The translations under genes were made by a program, and so were the position numbers. The notes beneath the pieces were generated by a model. It ran no database searches. It was not told the DNA's origin and worked only from the letters and a program-made list of their open reading frames with translations. Below are positions 1 to 5,761 of a stretch of 28,345 nucleotides of DNA, one piece after another; position 1 is the first letter of the stretch, and each line of letters starts with the position of its first letter. Source of the stretch: a virus. The stretch covers positions 1 to 28,345 of IMG/VR virus record IMGVR_UViG_3300005613_000327; one strand, written 5' to 3'.

Positions 1-229
1 CGGCGGGCGGCTCTTCTTCTACTGTTACCTCGGCTTCTGTTTCAATCCACACTTTCGCCCCGCAAGAGAGCGGTTTGTCCGGACTGTAGACCACGACACT
101 CGGCCCATGGACCACGACCCGGTTGCACTTGCGGTTTTCTTTGTACGTTTTTACTGTCAGCACAGGCAAGTCGGCGCCCTTGGCGTTAGCACGGATGTGG
201 TGCTGATTTACGTGAATCTTTGTTTTCAT
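1..229 (-). CDS. Small unknown phage protein, cut by left edge
   Basis: The minus-strand frame is open from an ATG at 229 to the window edge, giving at least 76 residues that begin MKTKIHVNQHHIRANAKG. An AAGGA ribosome-binding site lies about 9 bases before this ATG. The protein looks like a small beta-rich soluble protein with three cysteine-free N-terminal segments followed by an acidic, proline-ending tail (EEEPPA). It overlaps the gene upstream of it (186..419) by 44 bases, so the two are probably translated from one message. From memory, the N-terminal 20 residues resemble a short protein common in marine phages; no function is known to me. Confidence 0.75.
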   Translation of the reverse strand, partial: MKTKIHVNQHHIRANAKGADLPVLTVKTYKENRKCNRVVVHGPSVVVYSPDKPLSCGAKVWIETEAEVTVEEEPPA

Positions 230-419
230 GCTTGATGTCCTTGAACCCCACTTCGATGTGCGGAGCGTTCTTTTGCATTCTTGACTTGAGCGAGACCCGG
301 TAGCCGCGGGCGGTTTTCCTTATGATGTAGGCTCTCTTTTCACGGCCCGCGCACCACGATGCTTCCTCGAGTGCGTCTTTCAATGAGTCAAAAAATTGGT
401 TTTTGTCGATGTAGCGCAT
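186..419 (-). CDS. Small basic unknown protein (77 aa)
   Basis: This 77-residue protein (MRYIDKNQFFDSLKDALEEA...) starts directly after the TAA stop of the preceding minus-strand gene, with no spacer, and its own 3' end overlaps the next gene by 44 bases. That packing supports a three-gene leftward operon. The N-terminal half is predicted helical (a DSLKDALEEA heptad-like stretch). The C-terminal half is rich in Lys, Arg and His. No catalytic motif or membrane segment is visible. I do not recognise the family; a small nucleic-acid-associated early protein is possible from its charge, but that is only inference. Confidence 0.6.
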   Translation of the reverse strand: MRYIDKNQFFDSLKDALEEASWCAGREKRAYIIRKTARGYRVSLKSRMQKNAPHIEVGFKDIKHENKDSRKSAPHPC

Positions 420-614
420 TTAGAAGTCCGGCTCTACGTATTGGTCGATCATAGCGCACCACTGGCGGTACGTGCAGCGTGTTAGGCAGTCGATTAGTAT
501 CTCCCCCTCCCCTTCGGTAAAGTAGTAGTACCCGTCGCCCTTGGCAAGAAGCGTGTCAGTGCTTTGATTTTTTGTATGGATGTACGCGTTCAAATTGTCT
601 AAGCTTGCCTGCAT
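420..614 (-). CDS. Small unknown protein (64 aa), first gene of leftward operon
   Basis: The start ATG at 614 is preceded by a good AGGGAG ribosome-binding site about 8 bases upstream, and a divergent promoter region (615-663) lies just behind it. The 64-residue product is acidic and contains GDGYYYFTEGEGEILIDCLTRC, with two cysteines close together (written here as separate observations: Cys at about residues 43 and 47). Its stop codon abuts the ATG of the next gene. No known domain is recognised. The context suggests an early accessory gene transcribed leftward and away from the rest of the window. Confidence 0.6.
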   Translation of the reverse strand: MQASLDNLNAYIHTKNQSTDTLLAKGDGYYYFTEGEGEILIDCLTRCTYRQWCAMIDQYVEPDF

Positions 615-663
615 GGTTTTTTCTCCCTTTTGGGCAATTTAACATATCATAGAATCGCATACA
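615..663. promoter_or_regulatory. Divergent promoter region between 614 (-) and 664 (+)
   Basis: On the minus strand, TTGTAT and TAAATT are separated by 17 bases and sit upstream of the leftward operon. On the plus strand, the motif AATCGCA (653-659) followed by TACAAT (660-665) matches the 3' half of the promoter family seen at 2828, 6048 and 6860. However, the expected -35 position (637-642, ATTTAA) is poor. The plus-strand -10 would overlap the ATG at 664. Seen by eye only; promoter activity is inferred. Confidence 0.45.
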
Positions 664-858
664 ATGGGCTACCCACAAAAAGTGTTTTATCCAGACTACC
701 GCGTTAAGCAAATGATGCGCGAAGAGATCGAGCAGCACGTCAAGGAATTTCTTGATAAGGGCGGAGTTATCAAAAAACTCGAACCCGGCGAATCGGCCGA
801 CTTCGGAATCCACGACAACGACTACAAGAAGGTGCTGCGAGCAAAAAAAATTATTTGA
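664..858 (+). CDS. Small unknown protein (64 aa)
   Basis: The 64-residue product MGYPQKVFYPDYRVKQMMRE... contains the core EFLDKGGVIKKLEPGESADF. This resembles short phage proteins of the type 'FLxKGGxIxxLPPG' that I have seen in marine phages; their function is unknown to me. No ribosome-binding site precedes the ATG at 664, and a promoter-like TACAAT overlaps it. Translation could therefore be leaderless or begin at the internal Met-Met at 712/715. The 3' end overlaps the convergent lysin gene by 8 bases. Codon use looks like that of its neighbours, so I think the gene is real although its start is uncertain. Confidence 0.6.
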   Translation: MGYPQKVFYPDYRVKQMMREEIEQHVKEFLDKGGVIKKLEPGESADFGIHDNDYKKVLRAKKII

Positions 859-1240
859 AGAAAAGGTGATTGCCCACCACGCGGGTTAAACGCATCTCAG
901 CAGACCAATCAGGAGCGACCTTGTGCGTGTGGTAGTGCGTCGCGCCATCCACTACGTCCAACGTGTACGACATCCCCGCCATGCGAACCGCTTTCATCCA
1001 GGCGCGATCGTCAAACACCCATTCCGGCTTACCATCGCAGTAAAATGAGAATTGGCACTTGTGGCGTATGGGTAGACCCGCGGACCACGGCCCTTGCTTC
1101 ACGACCAAACAGGCATCACTCGGGTACCGCGGATCACGGACTCTGTTTAATACCACGTTGCCCACGGCCCACTGGCCAAGAGAGCTTTCTCCACGCGCCT
1201 CGAAGTAAATGGCGAGTGCTATACACATAAGCTGTTCCAT
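851..1240 (-). CDS. SleB/CwlJ-type cell-wall hydrolase (endolysin)
   Basis: This 129-residue protein matches the Hydrolase_2 (SleB/CwlJ) family in its typical order: an N-terminal ALAIYFEARGE motif with the likely catalytic Glu at residue 14, then AVGNVVLNRV (about 26-35), a C/F-rich CQFSFYCDG segment (about 62-70), and a C-terminal GATHYHTHKVAPDW motif (about 99-112). Such enzymes cleave peptidoglycan glycan strands, and in phages they act as endolysins. There is no signal peptide, so release would need a holin or pinholin. The gene faces the 664 gene and is read away from the terminase operon through the divergent control region at 1241-1511. The ribosome-binding site is weak. It is a single-domain enzyme without a visible cell-wall-binding module. 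Confidence 0.88.
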   Translation of the reverse strand: MEQLMCIALAIYFEARGESSLGQWAVGNVVLNRVRDPRYPSDACLVVKQGPWSAGLPIRHKCQFSFYCDGKPEWVFDDRAWMKAVRMAGMSYTLDVVDGATHYHTHKVAPDWSAEMRLTRVVGNHLFFK

Positions 1241-1270
1241 GTGGCGAGACTACTACAAAACGCCTCTTTG

Positions 1271-1482
1271 TATATATAGGAAATAAATTAGAAAAATAAA
1301 AAAAAATAAAAAATAGGCGTAACCGGTGTAACGGCGTAACCGGTGCTCTGGAGGCCACGTATTTCCTGACTTTTAGCGGTTACAGTAGGGTTACATTGGT
1401 TACAGGAGTAGGTTTGAGTGCAGAATCCGTTATATACGAAATATTTTGTTTTTTTATTTTTTTCATTTCTGCCCTATATATA
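1271..1482. promoter_or_regulatory. Mirror-symmetric divergent control region with GTAAC/GGTTAC boxes
   Basis: This is the non-coding gap between the lysin (minus) and the small terminase (plus). From left to right it holds TATATATAGG (1271-1280), an A-rich tract (about 1291-1315), three boxes GTAACC/GTAACG/GTAACC (1319, 1328, 1336), three inverted boxes GGTTAC (1378, 1389, 1398), a T-rich tract (about 1446-1465) and CCTATATATA (1473-1482). The outer elements read as the same CCTATATATA-(C)-AAAG sequence in each outward direction, so both are plausible -10 regions of divergent promoters. The six boxes are spaced 8-11 bases apart within each group and look like a regulator-binding array or origin iterons. 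A short CTGCC/GGCAG stem with a T6 run (1469-1496) lies just before the terminase start. Confidence 0.5.
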
Positions 1483-1511
1483 AAAGGCAGTTTTTTGGTA
1501 AGATCCAGCCC

Positions 1512-2144
1512 ATGAAGAAATCAACCTTGGCTAAAGCCCAATACCTAGACCCCGACAAGCCCAAACGCAAGGTCGGTCGTCCCTCTGTTAGCGAAAGAAC
1601 CGCTCTTACTCGAAAGCAGGAACTGTTCGTTAAGATCCTGGTCAGTCAAGACGGTCAGATAACCAAGCGTGATGCGGCTATCGAAGCTGGTTTTCCTGCC
1701 AGCTCTGCTCATCAACGTGCTTACGAGATGACCAACGCGGCGATATGCCCTCACGTCGTTAAAGCGATTAAGGAATATCGAGCCGAGTTAGACCGTAAGT
1801 ACGCTATAGACTATCAGCGCCACATTCGAGACCTACAAAAGATTCGTGATGCGGCCTTTGCTGATAAGAACTACTCGGCGGCTGTCATGGCGGAGTACCG
1901 CCGCGGTCAAGCCCAGGGCGATATTTACATCAGCAAGTCTGAGATCCGTCATGGTACAATAGACTCAATGTCAAAAGACGAGGTGTTAAAAGCCCTTAAT
2001 GAGCTTCGAGGACAGCTTAATCCCGTGGGAGGACAAACCTTCGACCACGAAGAAGACGACGAAGAAGAATTCGACGGAGAGCGGCTTTTGGTCGCTGCTG
2101 AAGAAATCGATAGCTCGTCACAAGCCCCAATGGAAAACGACTAG
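1512..2144 (+). CDS. terS: Terminase small subunit (TerS)
   Basis: The DNA-recognition subunit of the packaging motor. The ATG at 1512 is chosen over an upstream one at 1446 because the extra 22 residues are low-complexity Phe/Tyr encoded by a T-tract. The 210-residue product has a Lys-rich N-terminus, then a helix-turn-helix-like region LTRKQELFVKILVSQDGQ (about 33-50) followed by AIEAGFPASSAHQRAYEM (about 57-74), as in the Terminase_2 family. Next come a long helical oligomerisation segment and SKSEIRHGTIDSMSKDEVLKAL, a tail typical of such subunits. The C-terminus is very acidic (EEDDEEEF). Its last 146 bases also encode the start of the nuclease gene in another frame. The large subunit lies almost 6 kb away. 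Confidence 0.8.
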   Translation: MKKSTLAKAQYLDPDKPKRKVGRPSVSERTALTRKQELFVKILVSQDGQITKRDAAIEAGFPASSAHQRAYEMTNAAICPHVVKAIKEYRAELDRKYAIDYQRHIRDLQKIRDAAFADKNYSAAVMAEYRRGQAQGDIYISKSEIRHGTIDSMSKDEVLKALNELRGQLNPVGGQTFDHEEDDEEEFDGERLLVAAEEIDSSSQAPMEND

Positions 2145-2463
2145 GTTAGAGTCGTGGGCTATGCCAGGTGTGCCGGACGTGTTGATCACCGATACGTCTG
2201 GTCGCTTTCAACTCATTGAGCTTAAAAACTGCAAGGGTAAGGCAGTTAAGCTTAGTCCCCATCAAGTAAGTTTCCTCTCTGCTCACGCCAACTCTCTCGT
2301 TTGGCTGCTAGTTCGAGCGACCCCATCCTCTGCCCCCGATCAATACTACCTCTACCGCGGTGACCAGGCGCCTGAAGTAAGTAAGAACGGCATTCGAGTA
2401 GAGCCGCACCTCACCGATTTTAATCTTGAACCCATTTTAAGGTTGATCGACTCCACCCAATAA
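1999..2463 (+). CDS. PD-(D/E)XK nuclease (VRR-NUC / Holliday-resolvase-like)
   Basis: The 154-residue product has the core of a PD-(D/E)XK nuclease: SWAMPGVPDVLI with Asp60, then FQLIELKNCKG with Glu75 and Lys77, then KLSPHQVSFL (about 84-93). The pattern 'GVPDvl...liELKx...LsphQ' is characteristic of phage VRR-NUC or resolvase-like enzymes, which need Mg2+ and cut branched or nicked DNA. Here it would probably trim DNA before or during packaging. The first in-frame start after a stop codon at 1987 is ATG 1999, inside the small-terminase gene, so the two genes overlap by at least most of 146 bases. The N-terminal 30 residues (Lys/Thr-rich) are encoded by the region that gives the terminase its acidic tail. 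Confidence 0.82.
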   Translation: MSFEDSLIPWEDKPSTTKKTTKKNSTESGFWSLLKKSIARHKPQWKTTRLESWAMPGVPDVLITDTSGRFQLIELKNCKGKAVKLSPHQVSFLSAHANSLVWLLVRATPSSAPDQYYLYRGDQAPEVSKNGIRVEPHLTDFNLEPILRLIDSTQ

Positions 2464-2471
2464 GGTATATA
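2443..2471 (+). promoter_or_regulatory. Sigma-70-like promoter with shared leader
   Basis: TTGATC (2443-2448), a 17-base spacer and TATATA (2466-2471) sit across the end of the nuclease gene. The following leader (TAATAAAGTCTCATA, then AAAAAGGAG) is nearly the same as the leader at 7587-7612. This repeat suggests a shared promoter and leader cassette. Confidence 0.55.
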
Positions 2472-2501
2472 ATAAAGTCTCATATTAAAAAGGAGACGGG
2501 C

Positions 2502-2735
2502 ATGACCCTTTACAGCGAACTTATTGCTATAGACACCCCTGAAAAAAGCCGAGTTTTTGAAGTATTTTACGAGACTTTCCCAGCCGAGCCCGATGTTGGT
2601 TATTTTGGCAACGGTCGCGAGTGTGTGGAAATTGTTGAGGTAAAGCTAAGGCTCGGGCAGCGAGCGAAAAGAATAGATCCCGACTGGAAATTGCAGGAAG
2701 ATTTAGCGCATTTAATTTACCAGAGGATCGCTTGA
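2502..2735 (+). CDS. Small unknown protein (77 aa)
   Basis: This is the first gene after the promoter at 2443, with a strong AAGGAG ribosome-binding site. The 77-residue product (MTLYSELIAIDTPEKSRVFE...) is a mixed alpha/beta soluble protein with no clear motif; it ends in a helix DLAHLIYQRIA. Its TGA stop overlaps the ATG of the next gene (TGATG), which indicates translational coupling. I do not recognise the family. Confidence 0.65.
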   Translation: MTLYSELIAIDTPEKSRVFEVFYETFPAEPDVGYFGNGRECVEIVEVKLRLGQRAKRIDPDWKLQEDLAHLIYQRIA

Positions 2736-2896
2736 TGTTTTTGTTTTTTTGGTTGGAAAAGAAGATCCGCGGCGGCAGTATCGAAGAGACCCTCGAGAGA
2801 ATGAAGAAAGAGCAATTAAAAAAAGGCTTGCATTACACACAACAATCGCATATAAAAGACCCTCAAGCCAGTAAAACAGAGGAGCAAAAGCCCTAA
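2735..2896 (+). CDS. 53-aa peptide with hydrophobic N-terminus
   Basis: A short frame joined to both neighbours by one-base overlaps (TGATG at its start and TAATG at its end), which is why I accept it. The product begins MFLFFWLEKKIRGG, followed by a charged helical stretch IEETLERMKKEQLKKG and a polar tail. The seven-residue aromatic/hydrophobic start could anchor it to the membrane but is too short for a normal transmembrane helix. A strong promoter (2828-2856) lies inside the coding region. Function unknown. Confidence 0.5.
   Translation: MFLFFWLEKKIRGGSIEETLERMKKEQLKKGLHYTQQSHIKDPQASKTEEQKP
2828..2856 (+). promoter_or_regulatory. Promoter, family A (TTGCA ... AATCGCA-TAtAAA)
   Basis: TTGCAT (2828-2833), 17 bases, TATAAA (2851-2856). 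The spacer TACACACAACAATCGCA is conserved with those at 6048 and 6860 in its ACACAC and AATCGCA parts. It would drive the gene at 2896 and those after it. Confidence 0.7.
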
Positions 2897-3111
2897 TGGA
2901 CAAAAAAGAATTGGTAGACGCTGTGATTGAAATGATAAAGCAGGACACGGCGGCGGGAGATTTGGATAACGTAGACAGAATAATAAACTGTGCATTTAAG
3001 GAAAAACTTAAAGTTTGTTTACCCGATTATGAGGAGGAAGTGGGGGAAGATTTTTGCCAAGCTTGTGAAGACGGCACCTGTAGCGAATTAACAACAGAGG
3101 AGAAAATTTAA
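2896..3111 (+). CDS. Small acidic unknown protein (71 aa)
   Basis: The ATG overlaps the previous stop (TAATG) and the stop overlaps the next ATG in the same way. The 71-residue product is acidic. It has an N-terminal helix MDKKELVDAVIEMIKQD and a C-terminal CQACEDGTC segment containing three cysteines, which might bind a metal. No family is recognised. It lies about 40 bases downstream of a family-A promoter and is probably the first fully transcribed gene of that message. Confidence 0.65.
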   Translation: MDKKELVDAVIEMIKQDTAAGDLDNVDRIINCAFKEKLKVCLPDYEEEVGEDFCQACEDGTCSELTTEEKI

Positions 3112-3329
3112 TGGCTACCTATTATGAAGAACGAAAAATAATTGTCGATGAGTGGCATATTGACGACGTTTTAAACCAACGACCCGATTTGACTGAAGAC
3201 CAAGCTTGCGAGGTGCTTGCTTTAATAGCACATAACTTTGACGCCAACATCGGCATCAATTGGGACGTTATAGATTCGGCTGCCGAGTATTTGTATCCCG
3301 AAACCAGTGAAACAGAGGGGGAAGCGTAA
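3111..3329 (+). CDS. Small acidic unknown protein (72 aa)
   Basis: The 72-residue product MATYYEERKIIVDEWHIDDV... is acidic and mostly helical. Its core 'DEWHIDDVLNxRPDLTEDQACEVL' is the kind of pattern I have seen in small proteins of phages and plasmids (a short HTH-like 'DV...PdLTeeQA.evL' segment). I cannot assign a function. One-base overlaps on both sides place it firmly in the 2896-3523 operon. Confidence 0.65.
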   Translation: MATYYEERKIIVDEWHIDDVLNQRPDLTEDQACEVLALIAHNFDANIGINWDVIDSAAEYLYPETSETEGEA

Positions 3330-3523
3330 TGAGATGGGAAATTTTGTTTCAATGGTACGATAAGCCCAATGACCCGCCGCAAACGGCGATAGTATCGGAC
3401 GACCCATTGTCTTTAGAAGACGACATGGTTATGTACACGCTAGACGAAAACGAAGTAGCAAATGGCGTAATTGGCGATTACCTTGATTTTAGAATTATAC
3501 AAGCGAGAGAGGTGGTTAAATAA
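3329..3523 (+). CDS. Small acidic unknown protein (64 aa)
   Basis: The last gene of the coupled set that begins at 2502: its ATG overlaps the preceding TAA by one base. The 64-residue product (MRWEILFQWYDKPNDPPQTA...) is predicted as a small beta-sheet protein with acidic loops (SDDPLSLEDD) and ends EVVK. No motif is recognised. A new promoter begins nine bases after its stop codon. Confidence 0.65.
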   Translation: MRWEILFQWYDKPNDPPQTAIVSDDPLSLEDDMVMYTLDENEVANGVIGDYLDFRIIQAREVVK

Positions 3524-3531
3524 TTTGACCC

Positions 3532-3560
3532 TTGACACCACATAAAAACCGTATAATAAT
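3532..3560 (+). promoter_or_regulatory. Promoter, family B, upstream of gp88-like gene
   Basis: The block TTGACACCACATAAAAACCG (3532-3551), followed by TATAATAATG, is repeated almost exactly at 4193. TTGACA is a perfect -35. The -10 is AATAAT (3555-3560) with a 17-base spacer, or TATAAT (3552-3557) with an unusually short 14-base spacer. Confidence 0.7.
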
Positions 3561-3593
3561 GCCCTCAACATTAACAAAACGGGAGTTTCAATA

Positions 3594-4196
3594 ATGATGA
3601 TAGCAAGCGATAGGCAGATTAAACTTAGCACTATGACCGGCAAACTGACCGGCTTTAAGGCTATAAATACCAACACTGTGACAAATGAGTTTTGTCAAAA
3701 AATGAACAAAACAGATTCAATTTGCGGATCGTGCTATAGCATGGCAATGCTTCAAGGGTCGCGAAAGAACTGCCAGCCCGCATGGCAGAATAATAGCGAG
3801 GTACTTAGCCAGGCACCGTTAAGTGCCAGGCAGTTGCCGGTAATAAACGAGCGTTATTTTAGATTCCATGGGCATGGGGAGTTAATCAATAAAACTCACT
3901 TCGACAACTTATGTCGCATTGCGGAACACAATCCGGCGACGACCTTTGCGCTTTGGACTAAGCGTCGCAATCTTATTTGCGGCGACAAGCCAAGCAATCT
4001 CATTTTGATTTACAGCAACCCAACGATTGATCGGGTAATGAATAATCCGCCGAAAGGATTCGATAAGGTGTTCAACAACGTGGCATCGCCTCGCGCTAAT
4101 GAGAACTGCACCGGTCAAAAATGCGCCGATTGTCTAGAGTGTTACCGCTTCGAAGGGTCATCTGTAATTGTCGAGCGCGTTAAAATTAGGCATTGA
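3594..4196 (+). CDS. Gp88-like cysteine-rich protein
   Basis: This 200-residue protein resembles the 'gene product 88' domain family first named from mycobacteriophages. Recognisable parts are the N-terminal KLSTMTGKLTGF, then CQKMNKTDSICGSCYSMAML (cysteines 34, 44 and 47), RFHGHGELINKTHFDNL (His92, His94), TTFALWTKRRNLI (about 116-128), and a C-terminal cluster of cysteines 162, 167, 170 and 173. The four C-terminal cysteines in CxxxxCxxCxxC spacing look like a metal or iron-sulphur site. The true role of this family is not known to me. It has its own promoter and a GGGAG ribosome-binding site 8 bases before the first of two tandem ATGs. Confidence 0.7.
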   Translation: MMIASDRQIKLSTMTGKLTGFKAINTNTVTNEFCQKMNKTDSICGSCYSMAMLQGSRKNCQPAWQNNSEVLSQAPLSARQLPVINERYFRFHGHGELINKTHFDNLCRIAEHNPATTFALWTKRRNLICGDKPSNLILIYSNPTIDRVMNNPPKGFDKVFNNVASPRANENCTGQKCADCLECYRFEGSSVIVERVKIRH

Positions 4197-4221
4197 CACC
4201 ACATAAAAACCGCATAATAAT
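4193..4221 (+). promoter_or_regulatory. Promoter, family B, upstream of Api92-like gene
   Basis: This is a second copy of the 3532 element, with one change in its first 23 bases (GTATAATAATG becomes GCATAATAATG). It overlaps the end of the gp88-like gene. Both copies are followed by a similar ACGGGAGT ribosome-binding site, so the promoter and leader moved or were duplicated together. Confidence 0.7.
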
Positions 4222-4255
4222 GACCGCTCAACCAATATAAACGGGAGTAAACGCA

Positions 4256-4747
4256 ATGCCTAATCACTGCTACAACGAACTGACAATGACCGGCGACGCC
4301 GATAAATTATCGGAAATTGAAAAAAACGTCGAATCGCTTTTGGATTATTTGGTTCCCATGCCTAAAGAGTTAGAAGACGACGGCTGGTATGAATGGCGTT
4401 TGGAAAATTGGGGAACGAAGTGGGATATCTACGACCACCACGTGAGCCGAGTGTCGCCTACGAAGCTTTATATTTCTTTTAACTCTGCATGGGCACCGCC
4501 ATTCTATGCAATCGAAGACGGCTGCGAGCGACTAGGTTTAGAATTCGATTTATTCTATTTGGAGGATGATGGCATGGACTTTATAGGTTTGTTCTCTAGT
4601 AAACACCCTCCGCTTCACTTCGACTACGAATACGATAACCTCGAAGCGATCCCAAAAATTTTATACGACAATTTCGAGAGTTATCTATTGAGCAATCTTG
4701 AATCGTTAAAAGAATTGGAGGCGCTTGACGATGTATTACATATCTAA
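4256..4747 (+). CDS. Api92-like protein with ferredoxin-like domain
   Basis: The 163-residue product has the hallmark motifs of the Api92-like family (named from an aphid-endosymbiont phage protein): N-terminal MPNHCYNELTMTGD, central ENWGTKWD (about 50-57) and ISFNSAWAPP (about 72-81). The Trp/Asp-rich ENWGTKWD motif is diagnostic. The fold is thought to include a ferredoxin-like domain, but no biochemical role is established that I know of. The C-terminal third is acidic and helical. It shares its promoter type with the gp88-like gene upstream and overlaps the next gene by 17 bases. Confidence 0.8.
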   Translation: MPNHCYNELTMTGDADKLSEIEKNVESLLDYLVPMPKELEDDGWYEWRLENWGTKWDIYDHHVSRVSPTKLYISFNSAWAPPFYAIEDGCERLGLEFDLFYLEDDGMDFIGLFSSKHPPLHFDYEYDNLEAIPKILYDNFESYLLSNLESLKELEALDDVLHI

Positions 4748-4955
4748 CCTTGAGAACAACTGCGCGTTGTCTGTTTGTAAAAAGCGCCTCGGTGATTTTA
4801 AGGGAACCGAGGGCGAGCAATATCACGTTCGAACCTCTCGAGGTTTACCCGAGGGCGGCTCTTTTGTTCCAATCTACATTTTTCAAAACGGCAAGCTTCG
4901 GCGTTGCCCTAATCGGTCATGGTCAGTTTTTAATCTGTTTTACGGCTTTCGGTAA
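4731..4955 (+). CDS. Small basic unknown protein (74 aa)
   Basis: The ATG at 4731 is chosen because GGAGG lies 9 bases upstream; a TTG at 4725 in the same frame is less likely. The 74-residue product (MYYISNLENNCALSVCKKRL...) appears to be a small beta-rich domain with two cysteines near the N-terminus and Arg/Phe/Tyr-rich ends. No family is recognised. It overlaps the Api92-like gene by 17 bases and is the last gene before a pair of terminators. Confidence 0.6.
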   Translation: MYYISNLENNCALSVCKKRLGDFKGTEGEQYHVRTSRGLPEGGSFVPIYIFQNGKLRRCPNRSWSVFNLFYGFR

Positions 4956-4970
4956 TAAACAGTGAAACAG

Positions 4971-4984
4971 CGCCCCATGGGGCG
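4971..4984. repeat. Perfect palindrome CGCCCCATGGGGCG
   Basis: A 14-base perfect inverted repeat 15 bases after the gene at 4731. It has no T-run, so it is not a classical terminator. It may stabilise the 3' end of the message or bind a protein. Confidence 0.5.
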
Positions 4985-5037
4985 TGGGCTGTCAAGGAAA
5001 AGTTTTTGCCCATGGTGCGTGAAGCGTGGGGCGTGGG

Positions 5038-5062
5038 TCGCGACGAAGGGGTCGCGATTTTT
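5038..5062 (+). terminator. Intrinsic terminator
   Basis: Stem TCGCGAC (5038-5044), loop GAAGGG, stem GTCGCGA (5051-5057), then TTTTT. It is the first of two tandem terminators after the gp88/Api92-like operon. Confidence 0.75.
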
Positions 5063-5071
5063 GGGTGATGG

Positions 5072-5102
5072 ATTGCGCCCTGTGGTGGGGGCGCAATTTT
5101 TT
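5072..5102 (+). terminator. Intrinsic terminator (second of tandem pair)
   Basis: Stem ATTGCGCCC (5072-5080) pairs with GGGCGCAAT (5089-5097) around an 8-base loop, followed by more T. Together with the one at 5038 it isolates the next operon. Confidence 0.8.
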
Positions 5103-5174
5103 GCAGATTGGGGTTGATTGTGCAAGTTTTATGTGTAAAGCTTCAACCTCCACACAACAACGGGAGTTAAAAAA

Positions 5175-5498
5175 ATGAAATTGATAACACGCGAAATTGA
5201 ATTGAAGCTTAAAAAGAATATGGCGCTACCCGAAGGGGATCGCCGCCCAGTGGTTAAGTTTTTTGGTGGCGGTGCTTGCACGTGGTTAATTAGCGAAAGG
5301 GAGGGCGATATTCTTTTCGGACTTTGCGATCTTGGGCTCGGCTGCGCCGAGCTCGGTTATGTGTCGCTTTCCGAGCTCGAAGGGTTGCGCTTTCCTCCAT
5401 TTGGTTTAGGCGTGGAGCGTGATTCGAGCTTCGAGCCTGACAAGACGTTGAGCGAGTATGCATCCGAGGCGGCGCGCCTCGGGAGGGTTGCAGCATGA
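5175..5498 (+). CDS. DUF2958-like protein
   Basis: The 107-residue product matches the pattern I know for DUF2958: PVVKFFGGGACTWLISE (about 25-41), DILFGLCDLGLGCAELGYVSL (about 45-65, written across two motifs) and a late GLGVERDSSFEPDKTLSEYA. These proteins are often found beside antirestriction or conjugation genes on plasmids and in phages; the activity is unknown. A GGGAG ribosome-binding site lies before the ATG. The 3' end overlaps the next gene through ATGATG. Confidence 0.78.
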   Translation: MKLITREIELKLKKNMALPEGDRRPVVKFFGGGACTWLISEREGDILFGLCDLGLGCAELGYVSLSELEGLRFPPFGLGVERDSSFEPDKTLSEYASEAARLGRVAA

Positions 5499-5761
5499 TG
5501 GATATCTACTGCCGTTTTTGCGCAGAGCCGTGGGAGCATGACACTCTTCACGAGTTTAACGATTACCCACGCCGCGCTAAACTTTTCGCTCAGTATGGTT
5601 GCAATGCGTTAATGGATGACGGCGAGCGCCGCGAGCCGTGCTCCGCGCCTTGTATTGACGAGCGCGTTGCCGAAGCTTCGGCGTTTTTGCAAGATGATTC
5701 GCCGCACCCCGACGAGTGGTGCGGCGTTTACGATATCCTTGAGATGATGGAAGCGCTGTGA
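5495..5761 (+). CDS. Cysteine-rich small protein (88 aa), possible zinc-binding
   Basis: The start is in the overlap CATGATGG with the DUF2958-like gene (two tandem ATGs; the second is at 5498). The 88-residue product opens with MMDIYCRFCAEPWEHDTLHE, whose CxxCxEPWxHDTLH pattern occurs in many small phage proteins. Further cysteines are at about 35, 49, 53 and 76 (REPCSAPC). The CxxC pairs suggest a zinc ribbon. The rest is acidic and helical. It is coupled by TGATG to the 30-aa membrane peptide downstream. Function unknown. Confidence 0.7.
   Translation: MMDIYCRFCAEPWEHDTLHEFNDYPRRAKLFAQYGCNALMDDGERREPCSAPCIDERVAEASAFLQDDSPHPDEWCGVYDILEMMEAL

Noticed and set aside
1446-1511. Upstream start that would add 22 residues to the small terminase
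   Set aside because: The added residues are coded by a T-tract and a promoter-like element and give low-complexity Phe/Tyr; ATG 1512 begins the family-like sequence.
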